44,712 nt of DNA from Hyphomicrobiales bacterium (lineage in GTDB: Bacteria; Pseudomonadota; Alphaproteobacteria; Rhizobiales; Aestuariivirgaceae): NCBI GenBank assembly GCA_025359265.1, contig JANYHB010000049.1, positions 1 through 44,712 on the forward strand, written 5' to 3'. The notes under the pieces were generated by a model. That model was not told the origin of the DNA. It saw only the letters and a program-made list of their open reading frames with translations, and did not search any database. A program made the translations under genes and the position numbers. Of this stretch, positions 32,098-40,121 are shown one piece after another (within the stretch, counting starts at the first letter, position 1; each line of letters opens with the position of its first letter).

Positions 32098-33243
32098 TTA
32101 TTTTACCAATTTCGGCCGTGGCGCCACCGCCTGCACTTCATCAAGTTCCAAGCTTTCAATTTTATTGGCGCGCCTGATTATTTTATCTGTTGAAGTGGAA
32201 AGCAAATCCAGGTCGCTTGACGTTTGGGTGAAATGGCTGCGCAGCTTGGTGACCCGTTCATTCATGCGGTTGACGTCTTCCAGCAGCTTCACCACTTCGG
32301 CTTGAATCACCCCCGCCTGTTCGCGCATCGCGGCATCGCGCACGATGGCCTGCATGGTTTGGATGAGCAGCATCAACACATTGGGAGAAGCCAGAATGAT
32401 GCGTGATCGGTGGGCGCGTTGAATCACATCTTCAAAACGTTCATTCAGTTCCACATAGACTGACTCTGAGGGCACAAACATGATGGCCGTTTCATGGGTT
32501 TCGCCACCGATGAGGTATTTTTCGGAAATGTCCTTCACGTGCTTTTGCACGTCAGACTTCAGGCGCTGTATTGCCTCAAGGCGCGACACATCATCAACCG
32601 CTTCACGCATGTCATTATAGGCTTCGAGCGGGAACTTCGCGTCGATCACCAGTTTGAGGCGCGAGTCTGGCAGGGAAATCAAACAATCCGGCCGTGTGCC
32701 ATTTGAAAGTGTTGCCTGAAATTCGTAGGCCTTGGAATGCAGCCCATCGGCAATAATCGCTTCCATCCGGCCTTGGCCGAAGGCGCCGCGGGTTTGCTTG
32801 TTGGCGAGAATATCTTTCAGCGAAAGCATTTCGTGCGATAGGGTTTGCAAATTGTTCTGGGCCGCATCAATGACCGCGAGCCGCTCATTCAGTTGGCCCA
32901 ATTGGTCGGTGGTGCGCTGTGACTGATCAGCCAGGCCCTGCCCAACGCGGTGGCCCACGGCATCCAAACGCTCATCAAGGGCGCGTTGCAAGTGCACTTG
33001 GTTGCTTTGCGTCTGGTCTGAGAATTGGCCCAGCATGCCATGCAGCTCGGCCATGCGATATTCCAACTCAGCTTTCAGCGTTTGAGCATCGCGCCGCTCA
33101 GCCCTTCGCCCGCTTTGGGCACGCCAGGCCAGAATGGTGATGATAAGCAAAAACAGAAACAATGCCGCCGCAGCGATTTCGATAACATCGATGAGGCCGA
33201 AGCTGTGCGAGCCAATTTGAATGACGGTGGGGTTGAAAAACAT
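32098..33243 (-). CDS. rmuC: DNA recombination protein RmuC
   Basis: This 381-residue protein has an N-terminal membrane helix (about 18-44), a coiled-coil region (about 48-140) rich in Gln, Arg and Glu, and a predicted PD-(D/E)XK nuclease core with LVIDAKFPLEAY. GAFGQGRMEAIIADGL and GGETHETAIMFVPSESVYVELN are strong RmuC marks. RmuC limits sequence inversions at short inverted repeats. It is monocistronic on the minus strand. Confidence 0.94.
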   Translation of the reverse strand: MFFNPTVIQIGSHSFGLIDVIEIAAAALFLFLLIITILAWRAQSGRRAERRDAQTLKAELEYRMAELHGMLGQFSDQTQSNQVHLQRALDERLDAVGHRVGQGLADQSQRTTDQLGQLNERLAVIDAAQNNLQTLSHEMLSLKDILANKQTRGAFGQGRMEAIIADGLHSKAYEFQATLSNGTRPDCLISLPDSRLKLVIDAKFPLEAYNDMREAVDDVSRLEAIQRLKSDVQKHVKDISEKYLIGGETHETAIMFVPSESVYVELNERFEDVIQRAHRSRIILASPNVLMLLIQTMQAIVRDAAMREQAGVIQAEVVKLLEDVNRMNERVTKLRSHFTQTSSDLDLLSTSTDKIIRRANKIESLELDEVQAVAPRPKLVK

Positions 33244-33266
33244 TTCGGCACAATAGCAGATTCGCC

Positions 33267-33297
33267 GGGCCCTTTAAAAGACGGGCCCTTTAAAAGA
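33267..33297. repeat. Tandem 16-bp repeat upstream of rmuC
   Basis: GGGCCCTTTAAAAGA is present twice in direct repeat (33267-33281 and 33283-33297). Each copy contains two six-base palindromes, GGGCCC and TTTAAA. It lies about 25-55 bp upstream of the rmuC start on the minus strand, where a promoter or regulator site would be expected. Confidence 0.6.
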
Positions 33298-33334
33298 AGT
33301 GAGGCCCGGCCACCAACTGGGTGACGCGGGCCTC
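33292..33334 (-). terminator. Probable terminator of the aminopeptidase-MarR-NlpC unit
   Basis: GAGGCCCG (33301-33308) pairs with CGGGCCTC (33327-33334), with a second inner stem CACC/GGTG. Read on the minus strand the hairpin is followed by ACTTCTTTT, a U-rich tail. It lies about 190 bp after the NlpC stop. The 33335-33525 stretch between holds no gene that I can support. Confidence 0.6.
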
Positions 33335-33525
33335 TGATCTATGCCAACTCGGGACGGCGACAGGAGCTGACACGGACCGTTTAGAAGGCGGGGCATAAGG
33401 GAATTTCTTGGGGTAACCCCCTCATTGCAGCCCCACCGAATACGAGTGAAACTGGCGGTGGAAAGCGGCGCGAAGGCAGCGCGAAGCTGGCGCTGGCAAG
33501 GTGATTTTGCGGCTGGAATGTGGCG

Positions 33526-34281
33526 CTAGTGCGCTAAGCGATTGATATGGCTTATGGGTTTGTCGGTGCGTTGGATTACATCGGCCAAGGGCTCTGATGT
33601 CACGTTCATAAAATGCCCATTGGCGTGAATCAGTTGAGTCGCGCTTTGCATCATGCCCACATGGCCTGGCCAAAAGACCAGATCGCCGCGTTGCAAATTA
33701 TCATGGTTGCTGAGCGGCGTTCCAAGTTCTTTTTCCTGTTCTCCCGAGTCGCGCGCGGCGGAAACACCACAAGCGTGCAAAGACAGTTGTACCAAGCCTG
33801 AACAATCCAGGCCGTGGACTGATCTGCCCCCCCAATAGTAAGGCGTGTTTAAAAAAAGCTCGGCAACCGCAACGAAATCTGCGTGATGCGCGCCAATGGG
33901 ATGCAGATGATTTTGGAATATAAATCCGCCGCCCCTTAGTGCTGCATAGCTTCCCTCAACGGCGAAGACCTGAACCTGGGCGTTCATTGTCAAGAACTCC
34001 ACAGGATGAGATTTCAGGTCAGGCTTGGGATAGATCACCGTTGCAGGAACTGAGACCCAGTGGGTTGCTTCTGCAACGTCCATCGAAAGTGCCGCTGTTT
34101 CACAATAGCCGCGGTAGCCATCGCGGTGCAGTTGCACCAGGGCATAACCATTCCGTTCTTCGAATACCCGGCACAGTTCCCCGCGCAGAACTTGTGAGGT
34201 TTGCGAGGCGCCAGGTTCGGGCGATTTCAAAACAGAAATCACCGGGCGCGTGGCTTGGCGAACATCTTTGGGCGCTATCAT
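33526..34281 (-). CDS. NlpC/P60-family cysteine peptidase with SH3 region
   Basis: This 251-residue protein is a predicted cell-wall peptide hydrolase. The N-terminal half carries SH3-like repeats (SQVLRGELCRVFEERNGYALVQ and a second near 80-125). The catalytic domain runs from about 130, with Cys in GLDCSGLVQ, His in WPGHVGMM and a third polar residue in LIHANGH. No signal peptide is visible, so it may act in the cytoplasm on recycled muropeptides such as gamma-D-Glu-DAP bonds. It follows the MarR-type gene by six bases. Confidence 0.9.
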   Translation of the reverse strand: MIAPKDVRQATRPVISVLKSPEPGASQTSQVLRGELCRVFEERNGYALVQLHRDGYRGYCETAALSMDVAEATHWVSVPATVIYPKPDLKSHPVEFLTMNAQVQVFAVEGSYAALRGGGFIFQNHLHPIGAHHADFVAVAELFLNTPYYWGGRSVHGLDCSGLVQLSLHACGVSAARDSGEQEKELGTPLSNHDNLQRGDLVFWPGHVGMMQSATQLIHANGHFMNVTSEPLADVIQRTDKPISHINRLAH

Positions 34282-34287
34282 TTGATT

Positions 34288-34632
34288 TCAAAGCTCCTTT
34301 GACCTTGCCGCAACAAGATCACCAAGACGTTCCAGAAACAGAGACCCTTTTACCGTGCGTTGAATTAACACATTGCGAAGGTCTTTCACGTCACGCTTTC
34401 TGGTGACAAGTTCCAGTTTGCCCATGGCATCAAGGGCTCTGGTTATCACCGGTTTGGATACCCGCAAAGTGGCGGCAAGCGCGCGCACAGTGTGGGGCGG
34501 CGGTTCAAGATAGATGGTAAGCAGTATGGTCATTTGGCGCACTGATAGGTCAGGCTCAGCATCCTTCACTTGGGCAAGGCCCACATCATGCCACAGCCGC
34601 AGTGCTTGACCGGTGGAGAGCGGGTTATACAT
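34288..34632 (-). CDS. MarR-family winged-helix transcriptional regulator
   Basis: This small DNA-binding protein of 114 residues has the MarR pattern: SVRQMTILLTIYLEPPPHTVRALAATL, then VSKPVITRALDAMGKLELVTRKRD, the recognition helix and wing. An ATG at 34632 (MYNPLST) is chosen over an upstream TTG. It sits between leucyl aminopeptidase and NlpC/P60 on the same strand and may regulate them; the target and ligand are unknown. Confidence 0.8.
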   Translation of the reverse strand: MYNPLSTGQALRLWHDVGLAQVKDAEPDLSVRQMTILLTIYLEPPPHTVRALAATLRVSKPVITRALDAMGKLELVTRKRDVKDLRNVLIQRTVKGSLFLERLGDLVAARSKEL

Positions 34633-34692
34633 AGCCGGATCCAATCGTTTCGGAACCGTTTCTGTTTCTGCCCAATTCCCCGGCTTGGCAAG

Positions 34693-36075
34693 TTATTTCG
34701 AATAGCGCTCGGCAATCGCGGCAAAAAGCGCCCGCATGGCTTGGGCTTCGCCACCTTTAGGGCGACCGGGCTTGGGCGTTGGCGTCCAGCCAAAAATATC
34801 AAAATGCACATAACATTTGGCCCGCTCAACAAAGTGTCTAAGAAACAGCGCTGCCGTGATTGAGCCGGCAAAACCACCTTGGCCGGCATTATTCAAATCC
34901 GCCATGGGGGTTTCGATCATCGCGTTGTAAGGCCGCCACAATGGCAGCCGCCAGAGGGGATCATTCTGCATGCTGGCATGATGGGCGAGGCGTTGGGCAA
35001 ATTGATCATCGTCTGAATAAAATGGTGGCAAGTCCGGCCCAAGCGCCACGCGCGCAGCACCCGTGAGTGTTGCCATATCGATCAGCAAATCTGGTTTTTC
35101 TTCATCGGCGTAGGCCAAGGCTTCACATAGCACAAGGCGGCCTTCGGCATCGGTATTGCCAATCTCAACAGTCAGGCCTTTACGCGTTTTGAACACGTCA
35201 CCGGGGCGGAAGGCGGCGCCGGAAATTGAATTTTCAACGGCCGGAATAAGCACGCGCAAATGCAGCGGAAGCTTGGCCGCCATGATGAGTTGCGCCAGGC
35301 CCAAAACATTGGCAGCGCCACCCATATCTTTTTTCATGATCAGCATGCCAGAGGATGGCTTTATGTCGAGGCCGCCAGTATCAAAACACACGCCCTTGCC
35401 CACCAGCGTCACCTTCGGATGCTTGGCGTTACCCCAGGTGAAATCAAGCAGCCGCGGCTGGCGCGGAGAGGCGGCTCCCACCACCTGAATGAGCGGAAAT
35501 TCCTTGGCCAGTTTCGGCCCCGAAATAACTTTAAATAGAGCGCCATGGGTCTTGGCCAATTTTCGCGCTGCGGCTTCGAGTTCTGCGGGGCCAAACAGAT
35601 TGGCGGGCGCGTTGATCATATCGCGCACTGCAAATGTGGCCTGAACCTGTTCCAACAAGGCCGCGTGATCAATTTTTGGGGGCAGAACCAGCTGCACCTT
35701 GCGCCGCTCAATTTTGCGCAAAGGGTCATAGCGGTACAGTTCCAAAGCCCAGCCTAAAGCCACTAAATGTGGCTCTGGCAACGCGGTTTTGAAAACATAG
35801 TCTCCCGCCGGAAGCCGCGAAGCAATCGCTCCCAGCGCAAAGGGGTCAGCCTCAGGGGTGAATGCGCCAACGTAATATTCGGTCAATTCGCCTTGCGCCG
35901 TGGTGATGGGCAACAGGCTTCCGGCCGTCGCGTCAAAACCAAGGCCTGCCGCTCGCCGTCTCAAATCTGCACTGCTTGTTGCTAACGTCTCGCGGGTGAT
36001 AGTATGCAACCCGATGGCGTTTCCGCCTGAGGTTCGCTCAAAAATTTCCGCTGCATTAACCATTTCAGTTCCCAT
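34693..36075 (-). CDS. Leucyl aminopeptidase family protein, M17
   Basis: This 460-residue zinc (or manganese) aminopeptidase removes N-terminal residues from peptides in the cytoplasm. The catalytic domain shows VGKGVCFDTGGLDIKPSS and MKKDMGGAANVLG (metal ligands Lys and Asp), and NTDAEGRLVLCEALAYAD, the M17 signature. The N-terminal domain is shorter than in PepA, which suits the alphaproteobacterial PepA-like branch. Two near starts exist; the longer one is given. It is first in the unit followed by MarR and NlpC genes. Confidence 0.93.
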   Translation of the reverse strand: MGTEMVNAAEIFERTSGGNAIGLHTITRETLATSSADLRRRAAGLGFDATAGSLLPITTAQGELTEYYVGAFTPEADPFALGAIASRLPAGDYVFKTALPEPHLVALGWALELYRYDPLRKIERRKVQLVLPPKIDHAALLEQVQATFAVRDMINAPANLFGPAELEAAARKLAKTHGALFKVISGPKLAKEFPLIQVVGAASPRQPRLLDFTWGNAKHPKVTLVGKGVCFDTGGLDIKPSSGMLIMKKDMGGAANVLGLAQLIMAAKLPLHLRVLIPAVENSISGAAFRPGDVFKTRKGLTVEIGNTDAEGRLVLCEALAYADEEKPDLLIDMATLTGAARVALGPDLPPFYSDDDQFAQRLAHHASMQNDPLWRLPLWRPYNAMIETPMADLNNAGQGGFAGSITAALFLRHFVERAKCYVHFDIFGWTPTPKPGRPKGGEAQAMRALFAAIAERYSK

Positions 36076-36135
36076 GATGTATAGCCTTGCCCATGGTTAA
36101 TGATTTATTGACGAAATGCCAGCATCTTGGCAGCC

Positions 36136-36942
36136 ATGCGCTTCGCTATCCGAGCATCTACTATCGTGAGCCTCCTTGTGCTGGCTGGCTGCACCGCCAA
36201 AGAAGGCGGGCTGAACAGCGATGGCTTGGCCACTGGCAGCACCGCGCCCGCATCGGCCTTGGAAACAGGCGATGGTCAAGGCCCGCCGGGCTCTTACATA
36301 AAAACCCGTGAATTGGCCCAAGGCTGGGCGGCGCATCCGGGTGATGAAAAGATCGGCATGGCCTATGCCGATAATCTAGGAAAATTAGGCCAGCAAACCA
36401 CCCAGATTGAAGTTCTGAAAGCGGTTTCGCTGGCGCATCCCAATGATGTTGCCGTGCAGGCGCGCATTGGCAAACAGCTCCTCAGTGCCAATCGTGTCGG
36501 CGAGGCGGCAACCATCCTGGAGCGCGCGGTGGCCACCAATAAAGCCGATTGGAAAACCTATTCTGCCCTTGGTTCGGCCTATGATCAACAGGGGCAATAT
36601 GATCTTGCGCGCACCCAATACAATAAAGCATTGGCGCTGCAGCCCGGGGCTTTATCGGTGCAGAATAATCTGGGCATGTCTTACGCTTTGCAAGGCAAAC
36701 TGCCGGAGGCCGAGAAGATCTTGCGTTCGGCCCTGGCGCAACCTGGCAGCACCGCCTTCCCCATGGTGCGGCAAAATCTGTCTTTGGTTGTGGGTCTTGA
36801 AGGCCGCTTGGACGAAGCCAAACAAATTGCCTCGGCCGACTTGCCGCCTGATCAAGTGGCCGCCAATATGGCATACCTCCAACAAATGTTGGCCAAGCCC
36901 AATACGTGGGCGCAACTTTCTGCACAGAACACAGCAAATTAG
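36136..36942 (+). CDS. TPR-repeat lipoprotein, TadD-like
   Basis: This 268-residue protein has a lipoprotein signal with lipobox VLAGC (Cys 19) and then a series of tetratricopeptide repeats from about residue 60 to 245, for example WKTYSALGSAYDQQGQYDLA and ALSVQNNLGMSYALQGKLPE. The arrangement resembles TadD, the lipoprotein of Flp-pilus assembly, but no other tad gene is in the window. The ATG at 36136 gives the signal peptide; an earlier TTG would add three residues. It could serve in another envelope complex. Confidence 0.82.
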   Translation: MRFAIRASTIVSLLVLAGCTAKEGGLNSDGLATGSTAPASALETGDGQGPPGSYIKTRELAQGWAAHPGDEKIGMAYADNLGKLGQQTTQIEVLKAVSLAHPNDVAVQARIGKQLLSANRVGEAATILERAVATNKADWKTYSALGSAYDQQGQYDLARTQYNKALALQPGALSVQNNLGMSYALQGKLPEAEKILRSALAQPGSTAFPMVRQNLSLVVGLEGRLDEAKQIASADLPPDQVAANMAYLQQMLAKPNTWAQLSAQNTAN

Positions 36943-36959
36943 ATCGGTGAACTCTGGGT

Positions 36960-37823
36960 ATGTGGCGCAACCTTTCCACGCACAGCAAAGGCCTCGCGCT
37001 GGTAAGCATTTCGGCTTTGATGTTTTCAACGCCCGGAATTTTCACCCGCGGTGTTTCAGCCTCTGGGTGGGATGTGATTTTCTGGCGGGCGGTCTTCAGC
37101 TTGCTCTTCACCGCAGCATTTTTATTTTGGCGCGGCACGTTTAAAAGCCAGGTTGCGCGTTTGGGCAAAAGCGGTTGGGCCAATGCTATTGTCTGGGCCA
37201 CTGGCACCATCGCTTATTTGCAGGCTTACAAACTCACATCCATTGCCAATGTATCGTTGATTTATGGCAGTGCCCCCATACTCACCGCACTTGTCGCCTG
37301 GCTTTGGTTTCGTGAACGGCCACGCAATATCGTGTTGGCCGCCAGCCTTTTGGCACTGGCGGGGGTGGTGCTGATCGGCGCCGGCTCTCTGGGCTCTGGG
37401 CATATCGGCGGAGATCTTTTAGCCTTGTGGATGACATGCTCGGTGGCGATTGGCCTTTCAATCTTTCGCAAATATCCTGAAACACCAGCAGCCGGTGCAG
37501 CCATGATGTCATCCGTGCTGGTCGTCCCGCCCGCGCTGATCTGGGGCCAGCCGTTCACCACGTCGCTTCCTGAAATTTTGATCTTGGCCGTGTTCGGATT
37601 GGTCTTCTCCATTGCCTCAATTCTGTTGAGTGAGGGTTCAAAACTTCTGCCTTCCAGCGAGGCGGCTTTGGTCAGCAATCTTGAAGTGCCGGTGCAGCCG
37701 GTGCTGGCGTGGGTTATTTTGAATGAATTACCCGCAAAAGCCACCTTAATGGGCGGCGCACTGATCCTCATCGCAATCGCCGCGTCTACATGGCCGTCGC
37801 GCAGCCCGCGGCAACAACGATAG
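36960..37823 (+). CDS. EamA/DMT-family transporter
   Basis: This 287-residue membrane protein has about ten hydrophobic segments forming two EamA repeats. The first begins KGLALVSISALMFSTPGIF with YKLTSIANVSLIYGSAPILTAL, and the second ends with SSEAALVSNLEVPVQPVLAW and LPAKATLMGGALILIAI. Such proteins usually export amino acids or other metabolites. The substrate is unknown. It starts 17 bases after the preceding lipoprotein gene. Confidence 0.9.
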   Translation: MWRNLSTHSKGLALVSISALMFSTPGIFTRGVSASGWDVIFWRAVFSLLFTAAFLFWRGTFKSQVARLGKSGWANAIVWATGTIAYLQAYKLTSIANVSLIYGSAPILTALVAWLWFRERPRNIVLAASLLALAGVVLIGAGSLGSGHIGGDLLALWMTCSVAIGLSIFRKYPETPAAGAAMMSSVLVVPPALIWGQPFTTSLPEILILAVFGLVFSIASILLSEGSKLLPSSEAALVSNLEVPVQPVLAWVILNELPAKATLMGGALILIAIAASTWPSRSPRQQR

Positions 37824-37846
37824 TTCAACTTCACTTGCATTCTATT

Positions 37847-37874
37847 AATTGACACAGCATCGTTATCGTCAATT
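37847..37874. promoter_or_regulatory. Inverted repeat at the promoter of the two-helix membrane protein gene
   Basis: AATTGAC (37847-37853) and GTCAATT (37868-37874) are perfect inverted arms 14 bases apart, ending 14 bases before the ATG. TTGACA (37849-37854) is a consensus -35 hexamer inside the left arm, so the repeat may be an operator overlapping the promoter, or a hairpin. Confidence 0.45.
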
Positions 37875-37888
37875 TTTACGAGGCAAGC

Positions 37889-38584
37889 ATGACAGTTGAG
37901 GGCGAAAATGTTCCCGCCGGGCCGAAACGCCTTTTGCCGTTTGCCCTTTCGCTGAAGGCAGCCACAATGACTTTTGCCACGGGCTTGTCGTTGCTCGGCA
38001 GCCTTGGCCAGTTTGCTTTTGTGGAAGGCTTTGATGCGCAAATTGCGGCACGCGGCGCTGAGATGCGCGACATTGAGGCCCATGTGGCCACACTGCGCAC
38101 CACGCAGAATGAATATTTCAATGGCTATGTGCAATCCAATTTATTATTCGCCCTCAACCCGGCTGAAACTTCCGTCAACAAGGGCCTTGTTGGGCAGATG
38201 TACCGCCTGGCGATTTTAGACCGCGCCTTTCCTTTCCGCGCCATGATGGGCGATCTTGCCATTGCAGGCTTGTTCGACTTCAAGAAAACCAATGACGAAT
38301 ATCGCGGGCTGTCAGAAGCCGCGCGGGCAGACCTTACCGCGGGAAGTTATGCCGCGCTGAATGCCTTTGAGAAAAACATTCTCGATCAGGCGTTGAACTT
38401 TCAAGGCAAATTGCAAGACCGCTATTTCGTGGCCCAAAGTGAAAAAGCCGCCGCCGAAGCCGCGCGTGATAAACGGCGGCTGATGCTCACGGTGCTCGCA
38501 GCACTGGGCACAGTGCTGCTGCTGGTGGCGAATCTGATTGAAGTGCGCAAGGCGAGGAAGAAAGACGTCAATGCCCCAAATTAA
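37889..38584 (+). CDS. Uncharacterised membrane protein with two transmembrane helices
   Basis: I do not recognise this 231-residue protein. A hydrophobic helix lies at about 22-44 and a second at about 198-219, with a mainly helical, charged region of some 150 residues between them that would face the periplasm. A short basic tail (RKARKKDVNAPN) would be cytoplasmic. This layout resembles the sensory half of receptors, but no signalling domain is present. The gene has its own promoter-like region and overlaps the following TauE gene by 14 bases, so the two are probably coexpressed. Confidence 0.7.
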   Translation: MTVEGENVPAGPKRLLPFALSLKAATMTFATGLSLLGSLGQFAFVEGFDAQIAARGAEMRDIEAHVATLRTTQNEYFNGYVQSNLLFALNPAETSVNKGLVGQMYRLAILDRAFPFRAMMGDLAIAGLFDFKKTNDEYRGLSEAARADLTAGSYAALNAFEKNILDQALNFQGKLQDRYFVAQSEKAAAEAARDKRRLMLTVLAALGTVLLLVANLIEVRKARKKDVNAPN

Positions 38585-39311
38585 CGACCTTGCCGTAATT
38601 TTCATCGCCCTGATCGCAGGCCTCGCTCGCGGCTTCTCGGGTTTCGGAGCAGCATTGATATTCATGCCAATGGCCAGCGCAGCCATCGGGCCAAAGCTGG
38701 CAGCGCCGTTATTGATGGTTATTGATGGCATAACGACTTTGCCGCTCATCCCCAAAGCTTGGAAACGTGTGAACGGTCAAGAAATCGGGTTCCTGCTTTT
38801 GGGGGCGGTAGCGGGTGTGCCACTGGGTACTTATGTGCTGCGCTTTGCCAGCGCACTTACTCTGCGTTGGATCATAGCGGGGCTGGCCGGGGCCATGCTG
38901 GCGCTGCTGATTTCGGGCTGGCGTTACAAGGCCAAACCTCATCGCGGCGTGGCTGTTGCCACGGGCGCACTCTCCGGCATGTTCAGCGGCATTGCGCAAA
39001 TTGGCGGGCCACCCATCATAGCCTATCTGCTCGGTGGCAACCGTGAGGCGCCAGACGTGCGGGCCACCACCTTCGTCTTCTTTTTGGGCACAGGACTGCT
39101 CACCGCCTTCAGCTATCTGGCAGGTGGGCTGGTGACACAGCAAGTGCTCTGGCTGGCGCTGTTCACCGGCCCTGCCTATGGTTTGGGCCTTTGGCTGGGC
39201 AGCCATATGTTTGGCCTCGCCAGCCCCCAAACTTTCCAGCGCGTGTGCTTTGCCATGATCGCTCTTGCGGTTGTGTTGAGTTTGCCATTGGGTGAAAACG
39301 CAAACCCATAA
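38571..39311 (+). CDS. TSUP/TauE-SafE-family membrane transporter
   Basis: This 246-residue membrane protein has about seven to eight hydrophobic segments. The first repeat begins IALIAGLARGFSGFGAALIFMP, the second TGALSGMFSGIAQIGGPPII, both typical of TauE/SafE family proteins, which move sulfite, sulfonates or other organic anions. The start at 38571 follows a strong AGGAAGAAAGA site and lies within the preceding gene; a longer frame from 38538 is unlikely. The substrate is not known. Confidence 0.88.
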   Translation: MPQINDLAVIFIALIAGLARGFSGFGAALIFMPMASAAIGPKLAAPLLMVIDGITTLPLIPKAWKRVNGQEIGFLLLGAVAGVPLGTYVLRFASALTLRWIIAGLAGAMLALLISGWRYKAKPHRGVAVATGALSGMFSGIAQIGGPPIIAYLLGGNREAPDVRATTFVFFLGTGLLTAFSYLAGGLVTQQVLWLALFTGPAYGLGLWLGSHMFGLASPQTFQRVCFAMIALAVVLSLPLGENANP

Positions 39312-39474
39312 TACCACCACCAAAACACCCAAAACCAAAACCATCGCAACTTCTCCTATCCTAGGCATATATAGCCGTTACTAGGAACAAAGTCAAGAGC
39401 TATTTTCACCTTGTATGCTTTTCCTAAATCCCCTATAGCGCCCTTACGAATTCACTCACATCACCGATCTGATG

Positions 39475-39505
39475 GGGTGGGTCCCGCGAGGGGCCCGCTT
39501 TTTTT
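39475..39505 (+). terminator. Terminator-like hairpin just upstream of rimP
   Basis: GGGTCCC (39479-39485) and GGGGCCC (39490-39496) pair around a GCGA tetraloop, extended by two more pairs at the base, and a run of seven T follows. It lies only ten bases before the rimP ATG. With no gene just upstream on this strand for about 160 bp, it looks like an attenuator in the leader of the rimP-nusA-infB operon rather than the end of another transcript. Confidence 0.75.
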
Positions 39506-39515
39506 GTATGTAAAC

Positions 39516-40121
39516 ATGGACGAGATAATCGATCAACGCATAGCCAGAGAGCAAGGCCCGGCCGCCCGCGTTGCCGCACTGGCAGAACCCGTGCTCAAAG
39601 ACATGGGTTTCAGGCTGGTGCGCATCAAGACCTTTGGCTCAACCGTGCAGATCATGGCTGAGCGACCAGACGGCACCTTTACCATTGATGATTGCGAAAA
39701 ATTCTCGCGCGGTTTTTCGCCGATGTTGGATGTGGCTGATATTATCTCAGCCAAATATCATCTCGAAATTTCCTCGCCGGGCATAGATCGCCCGCTGGTG
39801 CGTCCAACTGATTTTGAAACTTGGGCCGGCCATGATGTGAAGCTTGAACTCGCCGTGCCACAGGCGGGCCGCAAAAGATTTCGTGGCAGCCTAGAGGGTT
39901 ATCATGCAGGTGAAGTGCGTCTGTACATCGAAAACCCGGAAGGAGGCAAAGAGCCGTTGCTTGTGGGCCTGCCTTTCGCAGATATCGCGGAAGCCACTCT
40001 GGTGCTCACTGATGCATTGATCGAAGCGGCCAAGGCGCGGCTGCCTGAAAAAGCTTATGGCGACGGCGCAGAAATTGACGAAGACCAAATAAAACTGGAA
40101 GAGGAAAATGACAATGGCTAA
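39516..40121 (+). CDS. rimP: Ribosome maturation factor RimP
   Basis: This 201-residue protein is needed for 30S subunit assembly. The N-terminal domain has [21 protein letters not shown] and the linker [32 protein letters not shown], strongly conserved in RimP. The C-terminal Sm-like domain includes [20 protein letters not shown]. The ATG at 39516 fits the family; no ribosome-binding site is seen between the hairpin T-tract and the ATG. The frame continues upstream through the hairpin without a likely start. It overlaps nusA by 8-14 bases. Confidence 0.93.
   Translation: MDEIIDQRIAREQGPAARVAALAEPVLKDMGFRLVRIKTFGSTVQIMAERPDGTFTIDDCEKFSRGFSPMLDVADIISAKYHLEISSPGIDRPLVRPTDFETWAGHDVKLELAVPQAGRKRFRGSLEGYHAGEVRLYIENPEGGKEPLLVGLPFADIAEATLVLTDALIEAAKARLPEKAYGDGAEIDEDQIKLEEENDNG

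Noticed and set aside
25655-33358. The 12-mer AACTCGGGACGG found after the fasciclin gene and again upstream of rmuC
   Set aside because: Twelve-base matches are expected by chance in a window of this size, and the flanks do not align.
37262-38134. Minus-strand frame of 290 codons over the EamA and two-helix protein genes
   Set aside because: Antisense to an EamA transporter with clear membrane pattern. No motifs and no ribosome-binding site.
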